NCBI GenBank assembly: GCA_964647485.1
Contig: CAZYHV010000017.1
Span: forward strand, 1-64,000
DNA: 64,000 nucleotides
Direction of reading: 5' to 3'
Source: FW021-bin31 sp964647485
Lineage (GTDB): Bacteria; Bacteroidota; Bacteroidia; Chitinophagales; Chitinophagaceae
Made by a program: the position numbers and the translations under genes
Shown: positions 42,817 through 52,915 of the stretch, in pieces
Numbering within the stretch: position 1 is the first letter of the stretch
Layout of the letters: each line of letters opens with the position of its first letter
Notes under the pieces: model-generated
What the model saw: the letters and a program-made list of their open reading frames with translations, nothing else
The model's database searches: none
What the model was told of the DNA's origin: nothing

Positions 42817-43389
42817 ATGGAAAATACTACCGTACATATCAAAAATATGGTTTGTGGAAGGTGTATTAAATCGGTGACCGAGATTTTCAAAACATTAGAT
42901 ATTCCTACAGAAGATATCCAATTAGGAGAAGTAAAATTACGTCATCCCCTTTCAAAAGAACAACAATCGCAACTGTCAGAAAAATTAGAATTGGAAGGTT
43001 TTGAACGCATTGACGACTATCATTCTTCTCTTATTTCCGCTATTAAAAATGCCATTATTTCTTTGGTACACTATAAGGATCTTTCAGCATTCAATAAAAA
43101 TATTTCTCAATACCTCACTGAGAAATTAAATAAAGATTATCATTATCTGAGCAAACTTTTCTCTGCATCCGAAAATACAACCATAGAAAAATTTGTCATT
43201 AATCAAAAAATAGAAAAAGCAAAGGAGTTATTGGTATATGATGAATTAACCCTCAATGAAATAGCTATACAATTAGGATACAGTAGCAGCGCCCATCTTT
43301 CGGGACAATTTAAAAGAGCAACCGGGTTCAATCCGAGTGAATTTAAAAAATTAAAACATCATTCACGGAAATCCCTTGACCAGATATAA
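42817..43389 (+). CDS. AraC-family regulator with HMA-like N-terminal domain
   Basis: The protein has 190 residues. The N-terminal 65 resemble a heavy-metal-associated domain (VHIKNMVCGRCIKSVTEIF, with C-x-x-C at 13-16 and a ferredoxin-like pattern). The C-terminal 85 are an AraC helix-turn-helix pair (LTLNEIAIQLGYSSSAHLSG, then FKRATGFNPSEFKKL). The combination suggests metal sensing coupled to transcription, but the family has no settled ligand. It is divergent from the isomerase-FGE-esterase set and could regulate it. FGE itself needs copper, which makes a copper link attractive but unproven. Confidence 0.85.
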   Translation: MENTTVHIKNMVCGRCIKSVTEIFKTLDIPTEDIQLGEVKLRHPLSKEQQSQLSEKLELEGFERIDDYHSSLISAIKNAIISLVHYKDLSAFNKNISQYLTEKLNKDYHYLSKLFSASENTTIEKFVINQKIEKAKELLVYDELTLNEIAIQLGYSSSAHLSGQFKRATGFNPSEFKKLKHHSRKSLDQI

Positions 43390-43402
43390 TACAGACGACC
43401 TC

Positions 43403-44008
43403 TTATTCTGCAGAAGTCTGATTCAGACCGTCAATTACAGCTTCCGTAATATTATAGGCTTTATTTTTATATAGAATGGGAGAAAGTCCACTGGAATATG
43501 AAAATATATAATCATAATGTTTTCCCTGATTATATTTCTCCAAAAATCCATTTAACCGATTGTGTAAATCTTCATTAAAGCTTTGCTGTTGTTGCATCAA
43601 TTGATTCTGCAATTGTTGTTGGCGTTTTTGAAGAGCCTGCCGTTTTTGCATTATCTTTTTTTCTGCCGCCTGTCCTTCTGCCTGTGTCATCGTACCGGTC
43701 TTGGCCTTCTCTTGTAATTTCTTGATATCACTTTGGATAGCTTGAGATTTTGTTGCCAATTCTTTCTGAATACTCTGTTTTTTCTTATCCAGCTCCGCTC
43801 CTTTTTTCTGAAAATACGTATAATTCGCCTCTAAAGAATCTAAATTTACATAGGCAATCTTTAGCCTATTATCCTTTATTTCAGTTTGATTTGTCTTTTC
43901 AGCTTGTGAATTTTTATTATACTTTGCTACAGTTTGGAAGTGTAAGTAAAATAATACTCCTACTAAAACCAGCAGTACAATATTTAAAATTAAGGAGAGT
44001 TTCTTCAT
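43403..44008 (-). CDS. OmpH/Skp-family periplasmic chaperone-like protein
   Basis: The protein has 201 residues: an N-terminal membrane anchor or signal (LILNIVLLVLVGVLFYLHF), then a long coiled coil (about 70-155: KKKQSIQKELATKSQ, then KRQALQKRQQQLQNQLMQ), then a small beta-rich end (YDYIFSYSSGLSPILY). This fits the OmpH/Skp family, which holds outer-membrane proteins in the periplasm. It is downstream of rpoC in the opposite sense to the AraC gene, and is separate from the rpo operon. Confidence 0.88.
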   Translation of the reverse strand: MKKLSLILNIVLLVLVGVLFYLHFQTVAKYNKNSQAEKTNQTEIKDNRLKIAYVNLDSLEANYTYFQKKGAELDKKKQSIQKELATKSQAIQSDIKKLQEKAKTGTMTQAEGQAAEKKIMQKRQALQKRQQQLQNQLMQQQQSFNEDLHNRLNGFLEKYNQGKHYDYIFSYSSGLSPILYKNKAYNITEAVIDGLNQTSAE

Positions 44009-44051
44009 TTTAAAACATTTAATACTATAAGTGATTCAATTATAAACAAAT

Positions 44052-44083
44052 AAGAGGTAACCTATCTGTTAAGGCAACCTCTT
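44052..44083 (-). terminator. Terminator of the rpoBC operon
   Basis: On the minus strand AAGAGGT pairs with ACCTCTT (inner CCT/AGG pairs add to the stem), 21 bases after the rpoC stop, followed by a T-rich stretch. Confidence 0.65.
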
Positions 44084-44103
44084 ATTTTTAATTCAAAATT
44101 AAA

Positions 44104-47100
44104 TTATTCTTCTTCATCAAAAGCTTCTACCGCTTTTAGCGATTCCAAATGTTCCAGGCTATCCTTAGAGCCGACAACCAAATCGGTATATTCCGGTAAT
44201 CCGGTACCTGCCGGAATCTGATGACCGGTAATGACATTCTCTTTTAAGCCCGCCATTTTATCCAGTTTACCGGCAATAGCAGCTTTAGACAACACCTTGG
44301 TAGTTTCCTGGAAGGAAGCAGCAGAAATCCAGCTACGCGTCCCCAGAGAAGCCTTTGTAATACCTAATAACAAAGGACTGGAAGTGGCCGGCTGTGCATC
44401 CCGATATTCGACTAATTTTTTATCGGCACGGCGCAATTGAGAATTTTCTTCTCTTAATTGCCTTAAAGTCACAATTTGTCCTGCTCTCAATGTTTCAGAA
44501 TCTCCCGGATCTTCAATACACTTTTTGTCAAAGATCTGGTCATTTCCTTCAAAGAAGTCGAATTTATCAACAGTATCTACTTCTAAGAATTTAGTATCCC
44601 CCGGATCTTCAATCTTCACTTTACGCATCATCTGCTTAACGATAACCTCAATATGTTTATCATTTAATTTCACACCCTGTAAACGATAAACTTCCTGAAT
44701 TTCATTTACCAGATAGGACTGTACCGCATGAGGACCTTTAATTTCAAGGATATCTTTAGGAGCAACAGCTCCTTCTGACAGAGAAGCTCCGGCTTTAATA
44801 AAGTCTCCTTCTTGTACAAGAATATGTCGAGTCAAGGGAACAAGATACTTCTTGGTTACTCCATCCTTAGCTTCCACTCTGATTTCCCGATTTCCGCGCT
44901 TGATGTTACCAAAGCTTACCACACCATCAATAGCAGAAACTACTGCCGGATTGGAAGGATTCCGAGCTTCAAACAATTCAGTCACTCTTGGAAGACCTCC
45001 GGTAATATCCTTATTCTTACCAAGTACACGTGGAATCTTGACTATCGCCTCTCCTTGTTTTACTTCATCTCCTTCATGCACCGTAACATGAGATCCTACC
45101 GGTAGGTTATAGGATTTTCCTTCTTTCTTTGGATTACCAATATAAATCGTTGGAATCTTCTTCTTATCCTTACTTTCGATAATCACTTTTTCTCTATGCC
45201 CCGTCTGTTCATCAGCTTCTTCTCTATAGGTAATTCCATCTTCCATACCTCCAAACTTAACAGCACCACTTGCTTCAGAGACAATAACAGCATTATACGG
45301 ATCCCAAGAACAAATTTCATTTCCTTTCTCTACTTTTTGACCATCTTTTAATTTCAAAATAGCTCCATAAGGAATATTATAAGTCGTAAGTAGCCGGTCA
45401 TCATCAGACATTATTCTAATTTCACCCGTTCGGCCGATCACAATTTGTTCTACTTCTCCTTCATCCGTCTCATGATCGATTGTCCGCAATCCATCAAAAT
45501 GGGCTTCGCCCGTAAATTTGGTATTCAACTGAGAATCTACAGAAGTAGCTCCTGCAACACCACCTACGTGGAAGGTACGCAGGGTCAACTGCGTTCCGGG
45601 TTCTCCAATCGACTGTGCTGCAATGATTCCTACAGAATCACCTTTCTGTACTGTGGTTCCGGTGGCTAAGTTTTTACCATAGCATTTTACACAAACTCCA
45701 CGATGACTTTCACAGGTAAGAACCGATCTGATCTCTACCGATTCAATGCCACTATCTTCAATCTTATGAGCTAAATCTTCAGTAATCTCTTCTCCAGAAT
45801 GGACAATTAATTCTTCCGTTTCCGGATGATAGATATCATGTAAAGATGTCCTTCCCAAGATTCTGTCATATAATGGTTCTACAACTTCTTCATTATCCTT
45901 CAATGCATCAATCGTAATTCCTCTGAGTGTACCACAATCTTCTTCATTGACAACTACATCCTGAGCAACGTCAACCAAACGACGAGTCAAATACCCCGCA
46001 TCGGCAGTCTTAAGAGCGGTATCGGCCAAACCTTTACGTGCACCGTGTGTAGAAATAAAATACTCCAACACACTTAAGCCATCTTTAAAGTTAGCTAAAA
46101 TAGGATTCTCAATAATTTCAGAACCGGTAGATCCACTCTTTCTGGGTTTCGCCATCAATCCTCTAATTCCTGCCAACTGCTTTATTTGTTGTTTAGATCC
46201 ACGAGCACCTGAATCCAACATCATGAATACTGAATTAAATCCTTGTTTATCCGTTGCTAATTCATGGATTAGCGTTTCTGTCAAGCGGGTATCTACACGA
46301 GACCAAACATCAACAATCTGATTGTATCGTTCATTATTAGTAATCAATCCCATGTTATAGTTTTCCCAAACTTCATCCACCTCATTCTGGGAATCCTGAA
46401 TCAATTTTGTTTTTATCTCAGGGATAATTAAATCATTAAGACTAAAGGACAATCCTCCTTCATAAGCACTCTTAAATCCTAGGTCTTTAATATCATCCAG
46501 GAAGTCAACAGCAGTAGGAACATCTGTAATTTTTATCACTTCGCCAATAATATTTCGAAGAGATTTTTTGTTCAGTAATTCATTAACAAAGCCTACTTTT
46601 TCAGGAACAATCTGGTTGAAATAGACCCGTCCTACAGTTGTTTCTGTAAGTTTCTCTACTAAAGAGCCGTCTTTTTCACGAACCTTGACTTTCACTCTAA
46701 TCTGAGCATGAAGATCAACCTTTTTCTCATTCAGGGCAATCAAGACCTCATCCGGAGAATAGAATACACTACCTTCTCCTTTTATTACCTCTTCCTTCGT
46801 ACTTTTCTTTGGTTTTGTAATATAATACAAGCCCAATACCATATCTTGAGAGGGTAAGGTAATAGGAGAGCCGTTTTGAGGATTCAATATATTATGAGTG
46901 GCCAACATCAGGAGCTGGGTCTCCAAGATCGCTGCATTCCCCAAGGGAACATGTACCGCCATTTGGTCACCATCAAAATCCGCATTAAAAGCACTACAAG
47001 CCAAAGGATGCAAACGTATAGCTTTTCCTTCTACCAATCGGGGTTGAAAAGCTTGTATTGAAAGACGGTGCAATGTAGGAGCACGGTTCAGCATGATAGG

Positions 47101-48396
47101 ATGCCCTTTCAATACATTTTCTAAAATATCCCAAACCACCGCTTCCTTACGATCTACTAATTTTTTTGCTGACTTAACCGTCTTGACAATACCTCTTTCA
47201 ATGAGCTTACGAATGATAAAAGGCTTAAATAATTCAGCAGCCATATCTTTCGGTAAACCACACTCATTCATTTTTAATTCCGGACCAACCACAATAACCG
47301 AACGACCGGAATAGTCTACACGTTTTCCAAGCAAGTTTTGACGGAAACGACCTTTTTTCCCTTTCAAGATATCACTTAAAGACTTCAATGGTCTTCCACC
47401 TTCTGCTTTTACGGCATTTGATTTACGAGAATTATCAAACAAGGAATCTACGGACTCCTGAAGCATTCTCTTTTCATTTCTCAGAATAACTTCCGGGGCT
47501 TTGATCTCCATCAAACGTTTCAACCGATTGTTACGAATAATTACCCGTCGATATAAATCATTCAAATCAGAAGAAGCAAAACGCCCTCCATCTAGTGGAA
47601 CCAACGGGCGTAGATCCGGAGGAATCACCGGTATATATTGCATGACCATCCATTCCGGACGATTTTCAAAACGAGCATTCGCATCCCGGGAATCTTCCAC
47701 CACACTCAATCTTTTCAGTGCCTCTTTTTTACGCTGCTGTGAAGTCTCTGTAGCTGCTTGATGACGAAGATTATAAGAAAGTTCGTTCAGATTGATTCTC
47801 GCCAATAAACTTTGCACTGCTTCAGCTCCCATCTGAGCTATAAATTTATTCGGATCATCATCAGGAAGCATCTGGTTATCGGGAGGAAGCGTATCCAAGA
47901 TATCCAGATATTCCTCTTCCGTCAATAAATCCTTCTCTGATAATTTATCTTCACAAACGCCGGGCTGTACCACAGCAAAACGTTCATAATAGATAATAGA
48001 TTCAAGTTTCTTAGAGCTCAACCCCAATAAATAACCAATCTTATTGGGCAGAGATTTAAAAAACCAAATATGAACAACAGGGACAACTAATTTAATATGT
48101 CCCATACGTTCACGTCTTACCTTTTTCTCTGTCACCTCAACACCACAACGATCACAAACAATCCCTTTGTATCTGATTCGTTTATATTTACCACAATAAC
48201 ATTCGTAATCCTTTACGGGTCCAAAAATCCTTTCACAAAATAAACCATCTCTTTCCGGTTTATAGGTACGATAGTTTATTGTTTCCGGTTTAAGCACTTC
48301 ACCATAAGACCGCTCCAGAATGGTATCCGGAGAAGAAAGTCCAATAGTGATATTCTTGAAACTCGACTTAGGGCGATTTTCCTTTTTGAGTGCCAT
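44104..48396 (-). CDS. rpoC: DNA-directed RNA polymerase subunit beta'
   Basis: The protein has 1430 residues, the normal Bacteroidota length. An N-terminal zinc-binding region contains CYCGKYKRIRYKGIVCDRCG (about 68-88). The catalytic magnesium site NADFDGD holds Asp473, Asp475 and Asp477. Trigger-loop and bridge-helix regions are normal (for example GVAGATSVDSQLNTKF in the insertion region), and the second zinc site is CESHRGVCVKCYG. It follows rpoB by 23 bases in the same operon. Confidence 0.99.
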   Translation of the reverse strand: MALKKENRPKSSFKNITIGLSSPDTILERSYGEVLKPETINYRTYKPERDGLFCERIFGPVKDYECYCGKYKRIRYKGIVCDRCGVEVTEKKVRRERMGHIKLVVPVVHIWFFKSLPNKIGYLLGLSSKKLESIIYYERFAVVQPGVCEDKLSEKDLLTEEEYLDILDTLPPDNQMLPDDDPNKFIAQMGAEAVQSLLARINLNELSYNLRHQAATETSQQRKKEALKRLSVVEDSRDANARFENRPEWMVMQYIPVIPPDLRPLVPLDGGRFASSDLNDLYRRVIIRNNRLKRLMEIKAPEVILRNEKRMLQESVDSLFDNSRKSNAVKAEGGRPLKSLSDILKGKKGRFRQNLLGKRVDYSGRSVIVVGPELKMNECGLPKDMAAELFKPFIIRKLIERGIVKTVKSAKKLVDRKEAVVWDILENVLKGHPIMLNRAPTLHRLSIQAFQPRLVEGKAIRLHPLACSAFNADFDGDQMAVHVPLGNAAILETQLLMLATHNILNPQNGSPITLPSQDMVLGLYYITKPKKSTKEEVIKGEGSVFYSPDEVLIALNEKKVDLHAQIRVKVKVREKDGSLVEKLTETTVGRVYFNQIVPEKVGFVNELLNKKSLRNIIGEVIKITDVPTAVDFLDDIKDLGFKSAYEGGLSFSLNDLIIPEIKTKLIQDSQNEVDEVWENYNMGLITNNERYNQIVDVWSRVDTRLTETLIHELATDKQGFNSVFMMLDSGARGSKQQIKQLAGIRGLMAKPRKSGSTGSEIIENPILANFKDGLSVLEYFISTHGARKGLADTALKTADAGYLTRRLVDVAQDVVVNEEDCGTLRGITIDALKDNEEVVEPLYDRILGRTSLHDIYHPETEELIVHSGEEITEDLAHKIEDSGIESVEIRSVLTCESHRGVCVKCYGKNLATGTTVQKGDSVGIIAAQSIGEPGTQLTLRTFHVGGVAGATSVDSQLNTKFTGEAHFDGLRTIDHETDEGEVEQIVIGRTGEIRIMSDDDRLLTTYNIPYGAILKLKDGQKVEKGNEICSWDPYNAVIVSEASGAVKFGGMEDGITYREEADEQTGHREKVIIESKDKKKIPTIYIGNPKKEGKSYNLPVGSHVTVHEGDEVKQGEAIVKIPRVLGKNKDITGGLPRVTELFEARNPSNPAVVSAIDGVVSFGNIKRGNREIRVEAKDGVTKKYLVPLTRHILVQEGDFIKAGASLSEGAVAPKDILEIKGPHAVQSYLVNEIQEVYRLQGVKLNDKHIEVIVKQMMRKVKIEDPGDTKFLEVDTVDKFDFFEGNDQIFDKKCIEDPGDSETLRAGQIVTLRQLREENSQLRRADKKLVEYRDAQPATSSPLLLGITKASLGTRSWISAASFQETTKVLSKAAIAGKLDKMAGLKENVITGHQIPAGTGLPEYTDLVVGSKDSLEHLESLKAVEAFDEEE

Positions 48397-48419
48397 AATT
48401 ATTATTTATTAATGAGTAA

Positions 48420-51400
48420 TTAATCAAATTTTAAATCCAAACCAAGGCCTTTCAGCTCATGAATCAAGACATTAAAGGACTCCGGCACCCCGGCTTTCGG
48501 GATATTATCGCCCTTCACTATAGATTCATAGGCTTTTGCACGACCATTAATATCATCAGACTTAATCGTCAACATTTCCTGAAGAGTATTAGAAGCACCA
48601 TAGGCTTCCAATGCCCACACTTCCATTTCTCCAAAACGCTGTCCACCAAACTGTGCTTTACCACCAAGAGGCTGTTGCGTAATCAAGGAGTAGGGTCCTA
48701 TCGAACGAGCATGGATTTTATCTTCTACAAGGTGATGCAATTTCAACATATACATAACCCCTACAGTTGCTCTCTGATCAAAGCGTTCTCCACTTGCTCC
48801 ATCATACAGATGTGCATGCCCAAATTCAGGCAAACCGGCTTTATCAATATATTCGGCAATTTCATCTCTAGATGCACCATCGAAAATAGGAGTAGCAAAA
48901 TTCACTCCCAGTTTCAATCCTGCCCATCCTAAAATCGTTTCGTAAATCTGACCAATATTCATTCGGGAAGGTACACCTAATGGATTTAATACGACATCCA
49001 TTGGCGTTCCATCTTCCATGAAAGGCATGTCTTCTTCACGAACGATCTTGGCAACAATCCCCTTGTTACCATGACGTCCTGCCATTTTATCTCCTACGGT
49101 CAACTTCCTTTTGGTTGCCAAATAGACCTTTGCTAATTTCAATACTCCGGAAGGGAGTTCATCACCGATAGAAATACTGAATTTCTTTCTTTTATAATGT
49201 CCCAGCTCTTCATTATACTTAATTGTATAATTATGCAAGAGGGTATTAATGAGATCATTTGTTTCCTCATCATCCGTCCAACCCAAAGGATTTACATTCA
49301 GATAATCAATTTCTGAAAGGTTATTCTTTGAAAATTTACCCTCCTGAGGAATTAACATTTCCCCAAAATTATTAGAGACACCGGCACTTTCATGCCCCTC
49401 CAATAATTCCAATAATTTATCCTGAAGCAACTGCAAAAGCTCTTCTTCATTCTTTTGATGTGCTTTATCTAATTTTTCTAGAGCCACTTTTTCATTGGCC
49501 TTGGTACTTTTATCTTTCTTTACTCTGGAATACAGATGTTTTTCAAGTACTACGCCTTGAGTGGAGGGAGGTGCTTTCAAAGAAGCATCTTTTGCATCTC
49601 CGGCTTTATCTCCAAATATGGCTCTAAGTAATTTTTCTTCCGGCGTAGGATCACTCTCTCCTTTAGGAGTAATCTTACCAATCAGAATATCTCCTTCTTT
49701 CACATGTGCTCCTACACGAACCACTCCATTTTCGTCCAAATTTTTTGTTGCTTCTTCACTTACATTTGGAATATCTGCAGTCAATTCTTCCGGACCAAGC
49801 TTGGTTTCACGAACCTGAAGATCATATTGTGAGATATGTACAGAAGTGTACCAATCTTCTCTTACTACTTTTTCAGATATAACGATAGCATCCTCAAAAT
49901 TATATCCTTTCCAAGGCATGAAAGCTACTTTCAGGTTACGACCTAAAGCTAGTTCTCCATTTCGCGTAGCATATCCTTCTGTAAGGAAATCGCCGGAATT
50001 TACCTTTTGTCCCTTTACTACACAAGGACGAAGGTTCATGGCTGTATTATGATTGGTTTTCTTGAATTTTGTTAATTCATATACTTTCAAGTCGTCCTCA
50101 AAAGAGACTAATTTTTCCATCTTATCCCGTTCATAACGAACGCGAATTTCTCTGGCATCTACATATTCAACAACCCCGTCTTTTTCGGCAATAATTTGCA
50201 AACGAGAATCAAGAGCTGCTCTTCCTTCCAATCCGGTACCCACAATAGGTTCTTCCGGATGAATCAAAGGAACAGCCTGACGTTGCATGTTCGAACCCAT
50301 CAATGCACGATTCGCATCATCGTGCTCCAAGAAAGGAATCAAAGACGCGCTTAGACCTACAATCTGGTTAGGCGCAATGTCCATAAATTGAACTTCTTCT
50401 TTTTCCAATACAGGGAATTCACCGGTATCCCTAGATTTAATTCTATCGCTTAATAGATTTCCTTGTTCATCCAAGGGAGCATTGGCTTGTGCTATTCGAG
50501 CTCCATCTTCTTCTTCTGCACTCAGGAATCGGTAATTATCTAAATCTACCTTTCCTTCTTTCACTTTTCTATAAGGCGTTTCAATAAAGCCCATCCCATT
50601 AATCTTTGCATGCACACACAAAGTAGAAATCAGTCCAATATTCGGACCTTCCGGGGTTTCAATTGTACAAAGCCGACCATAGTGAGAATAATGCACATCT
50701 CGCACCTCAAATCCGGCACGTTCACGACTCAAGCCTCCCGGTCCAAGCGCAGATATACGTCTTTTATGGGTAATTTCTGCCAATGGATTGGTCTGATCCA
50801 AAAATTGTGATAATTGTGAAGTACCAAAAAAGGAATTAATCACGGCAGAAAGGGTTCTAGCATTAATCAAATCTACAGGAGTGAAGACCTCATTATCTCT
50901 TACATTCATCCTTTCTCTAATCGTACGAGCCATACGAGCCAAGCCAACACCAAATTGTGCATATAATTGCTCTCCTACTGTACGAACACGACGATTGCTC
51001 AAGTGATCAATATCATCCACTTCAGCTTTACCATTGCTTAAGCGAACCAGATATTTAATGATCGCAATGATATCATTCTTACTTAGTACCTGAGAATCAA
51101 TATCACTAGCTAATCCTAATTTTTTATTAATTTTATAACGCCCAACTTCTCCCAGATTATACCGCTTATTTGAGAAAAACAATTTGTCAATGATTCCTCT
51201 GGCAGTTTCATTATCCGGCGCATCAGAACCTCTTAATTGGCGATAAATATTTTGAACAGCCTCCAATTCAGAATTAGAAGTATCCTTATTTAGCGTATTA
51301 TATATAATGGCATAGTCACCACTCACTTCTTCTTTTTGCAAAAAGATCGTATCCACGTCAAGTTCGAGAATCATTTCAATATTATCCTCATCTAAAACAC

Positions 51401-52229
51401 TATCTCTTTCAAGGACAACCTCATTTCTTTCTATAGACACTACTTCTCCGGTGTCTTCGTCAACAAAATCCTCAACCCAACTCCGCAATACTCTGGCAGC
51501 TAATCTCTTTCCTTCATTTTTTTCTAATGCCTTGCGATCAACTTTTACTTCATCAGCAATGTCAAATAATTCAAGGATATCTTTATCTGTCTCAAATCCA
51601 ATAGAACGTAATAATGTGGTAACAGGGAATTTCTTTTTCCGATCAATGTAGGCATACATTACATTGTTAATATCCGTGGCAAACTCCATCCATGCGCCTT
51701 TAAAAGGGATTACACGCGCAGAGTAAATCTTCGTTCCATTGGGATGGTAAGATTGACCAAAGAACACCCCCGGAGAACGATGTAGCTGGGAAACAACCAC
51801 TCGTTCGGCACCATTAATAACAAAGGTACCTTTAGGGGTCATATAAGGGATATTTCCTAAGAAAACATCCTGAATAATAGTCTGAAAGTCAACATGTTCT
51901 TCGTCATTACAACTTAACCGGAGTTTGGCCTTCAGCGGAACCGCATAAGTCAATCCTCTCTCCATACATTCATTAAGTGTATAACGGGGAGGATCTACAT
52001 AATAATCTAAAAATTCAAGATTGAAAATATTCCGTGTATCTGTAATCGGAAAGTTTTCATTAAATACCTTAAAAAGACCTTCATCTTCACGCCTATCCGG
52101 AGTTGTTTCTAATTGGAAGAAATCTTTAAAAGATTGGATTTGGATTCCTAATAAATCGGGAGTTTCAGCAACTCTACTAATTTTCCCGAAGTTTATTCTT
52201 TCGCGAGTTTGCGCTTTATTTTGAGACAT
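48420..52229 (-). CDS. rpoB: DNA-directed RNA polymerase subunit beta
   Basis: The protein has 1269 residues with all family landmarks. The rifampicin region reads FFGTSQLSQFLDQTNPLAEI then HKRRISALGPGGL, with wild-type-looking Asp, His and Ser positions and no obvious resistance change. DKMAGRHGNKGIV and the C-terminal GGKAQFGGQRFGEMEVWALE segments are normal. It is separated from rplL by a 202-base gap filled with stem-loops, and overlaps nothing. Confidence 0.99.
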   Translation of the reverse strand: MSQNKAQTRERINFGKISRVAETPDLLGIQIQSFKDFFQLETTPDRREDEGLFKVFNENFPITDTRNIFNLEFLDYYVDPPRYTLNECMERGLTYAVPLKAKLRLSCNDEEHVDFQTIIQDVFLGNIPYMTPKGTFVINGAERVVVSQLHRSPGVFFGQSYHPNGTKIYSARVIPFKGAWMEFATDINNVMYAYIDRKKKFPVTTLLRSIGFETDKDILELFDIADEVKVDRKALEKNEGKRLAARVLRSWVEDFVDEDTGEVVSIERNEVVLERDSVLDEDNIEMILELDVDTIFLQKEEVSGDYAIIYNTLNKDTSNSELEAVQNIYRQLRGSDAPDNETARGIIDKLFFSNKRYNLGEVGRYKINKKLGLASDIDSQVLSKNDIIAIIKYLVRLSNGKAEVDDIDHLSNRRVRTVGEQLYAQFGVGLARMARTIRERMNVRDNEVFTPVDLINARTLSAVINSFFGTSQLSQFLDQTNPLAEITHKRRISALGPGGLSRERAGFEVRDVHYSHYGRLCTIETPEGPNIGLISTLCVHAKINGMGFIETPYRKVKEGKVDLDNYRFLSAEEEDGARIAQANAPLDEQGNLLSDRIKSRDTGEFPVLEKEEVQFMDIAPNQIVGLSASLIPFLEHDDANRALMGSNMQRQAVPLIHPEEPIVGTGLEGRAALDSRLQIIAEKDGVVEYVDAREIRVRYERDKMEKLVSFEDDLKVYELTKFKKTNHNTAMNLRPCVVKGQKVNSGDFLTEGYATRNGELALGRNLKVAFMPWKGYNFEDAIVISEKVVREDWYTSVHISQYDLQVRETKLGPEELTADIPNVSEEATKNLDENGVVRVGAHVKEGDILIGKITPKGESDPTPEEKLLRAIFGDKAGDAKDASLKAPPSTQGVVLEKHLYSRVKKDKSTKANEKVALEKLDKAHQKNEEELLQLLQDKLLELLEGHESAGVSNNFGEMLIPQEGKFSKNNLSEIDYLNVNPLGWTDDEETNDLINTLLHNYTIKYNEELGHYKRKKFSISIGDELPSGVLKLAKVYLATKRKLTVGDKMAGRHGNKGIVAKIVREEDMPFMEDGTPMDVVLNPLGVPSRMNIGQIYETILGWAGLKLGVNFATPIFDGASRDEIAEYIDKAGLPEFGHAHLYDGASGERFDQRATVGVMYMLKLHHLVEDKIHARSIGPYSLITQQPLGGKAQFGGQRFGEMEVWALEAYGASNTLQEMLTIKSDDINGRAKAYESIVKGDNIPKAGVPESFNVLIHELKGLGLDLKFD

Positions 52230-52259
52230 ATCTAGCTTTCAGGATTAAAACTCAAATAA

Positions 52260-52421
52260 ACTGTCAACGACAGTATGATACCTATTATAAATAGGCTTGT
52301 AGCGTAAAAGGTCAAAGGCCACAAGAGGGCCATTGACCTGTAAATTGTTTTACAAGAACCGGGCTTTGTCTTTGTCATAAAGCCCCTGAAAGGCTCTTCC
52401 AAAAACCGGAAGTCCGGTTTC
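52260..52421 (-). promoter_or_regulatory. rplL-rpoB intercistronic region with five stem-loops
   Basis: In minus-strand order the stems are AACCGG/CCGGTT with T-run (52421-52401), GGGCTTT/AAAGCCC (52386-52362), AGGTCAATGGCC/GGCCTTTGACCT followed by TTTT (52339-52309), CCTAT/ATAGG (52295-52281) and ACTGTC/GACAGT (52274-52260). Two look like terminators or attenuators, and others may be RNase processing sites. This is the known point where ribosomal protein and polymerase expression are separated in many bacteria. Confidence 0.75.
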
Positions 52422-52431
52422 TAGCCAAAAT

Positions 52432-52809
52432 TTACTTGATTTCAACTTCAGCACCGGCATCTTTCAATTTCTCAGCAATTTCTTCTGCTTCAGGTTTAGA
52501 GATTCCTTCTTTTACAGCTTTAGGAGCGCCGTCTACCAGCTCTTTAGCTTCTTTTAATCCTAATCCTGTAGCATCTTTTGTTGCTTTTACTACTTTAAGC
52601 TTAGCAGATCCTGCACTTTTCAGAATAACATCGAATTCAGTTTGCTCTTCAGCAGCACCACCTTCTTCTCCGCCACCACCGGCTACCATAACAGGTCCGG
52701 ATGCTGCAGGTTCGATACCATATTCTTCTTTTAGAATATCAGCAAGCTCATTTACTTCTTTTACTGATAAAGAAACCAGTTGTTCAGCAAATTCTTTTAA
52801 ATCAGCCAT
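52432..52809 (-). CDS. rplL: 50S ribosomal protein bL12
   Basis: The protein has 125 residues. The N-terminal dimerisation helices (FAEQLVSLSVKEVNELADIL) are followed by the acidic/Gly/Ala hinge (GGGGEEGGAAEE) and the C-terminal factor-binding domain (KVVKATKDATGLGLKEAKEL). It forms the ribosomal stalk with L10. It follows rplJ by 106 bases. Confidence 0.98.
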   Translation of the reverse strand: MADLKEFAEQLVSLSVKEVNELADILKEEYGIEPAASGPVMVAGGGGEEGGAAEEQTEFDVILKSAGSAKLKVVKATKDATGLGLKEAKELVDGAPKAVKEGISKPEAEEIAEKLKDAGAEVEIK

Positions 52810-52915
52810 TTTAAAATTGTTTTAATGTTCGTTTAAAAATTAATAATAGGGCTTGGAAGCCATTTTCGGTTAGCTGAATCATTCAGCAAGTCGGTCTCTT
52901 TAGGAGACTAATATT

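Noticed and set aside
48420..52229. Rifampicin-resistance change in rpoB
   Set aside because: The cluster I segment (FFGTSQLSQFLDQTNPLAEI, HKRRISALGP) has the normal residues at the usual positions.
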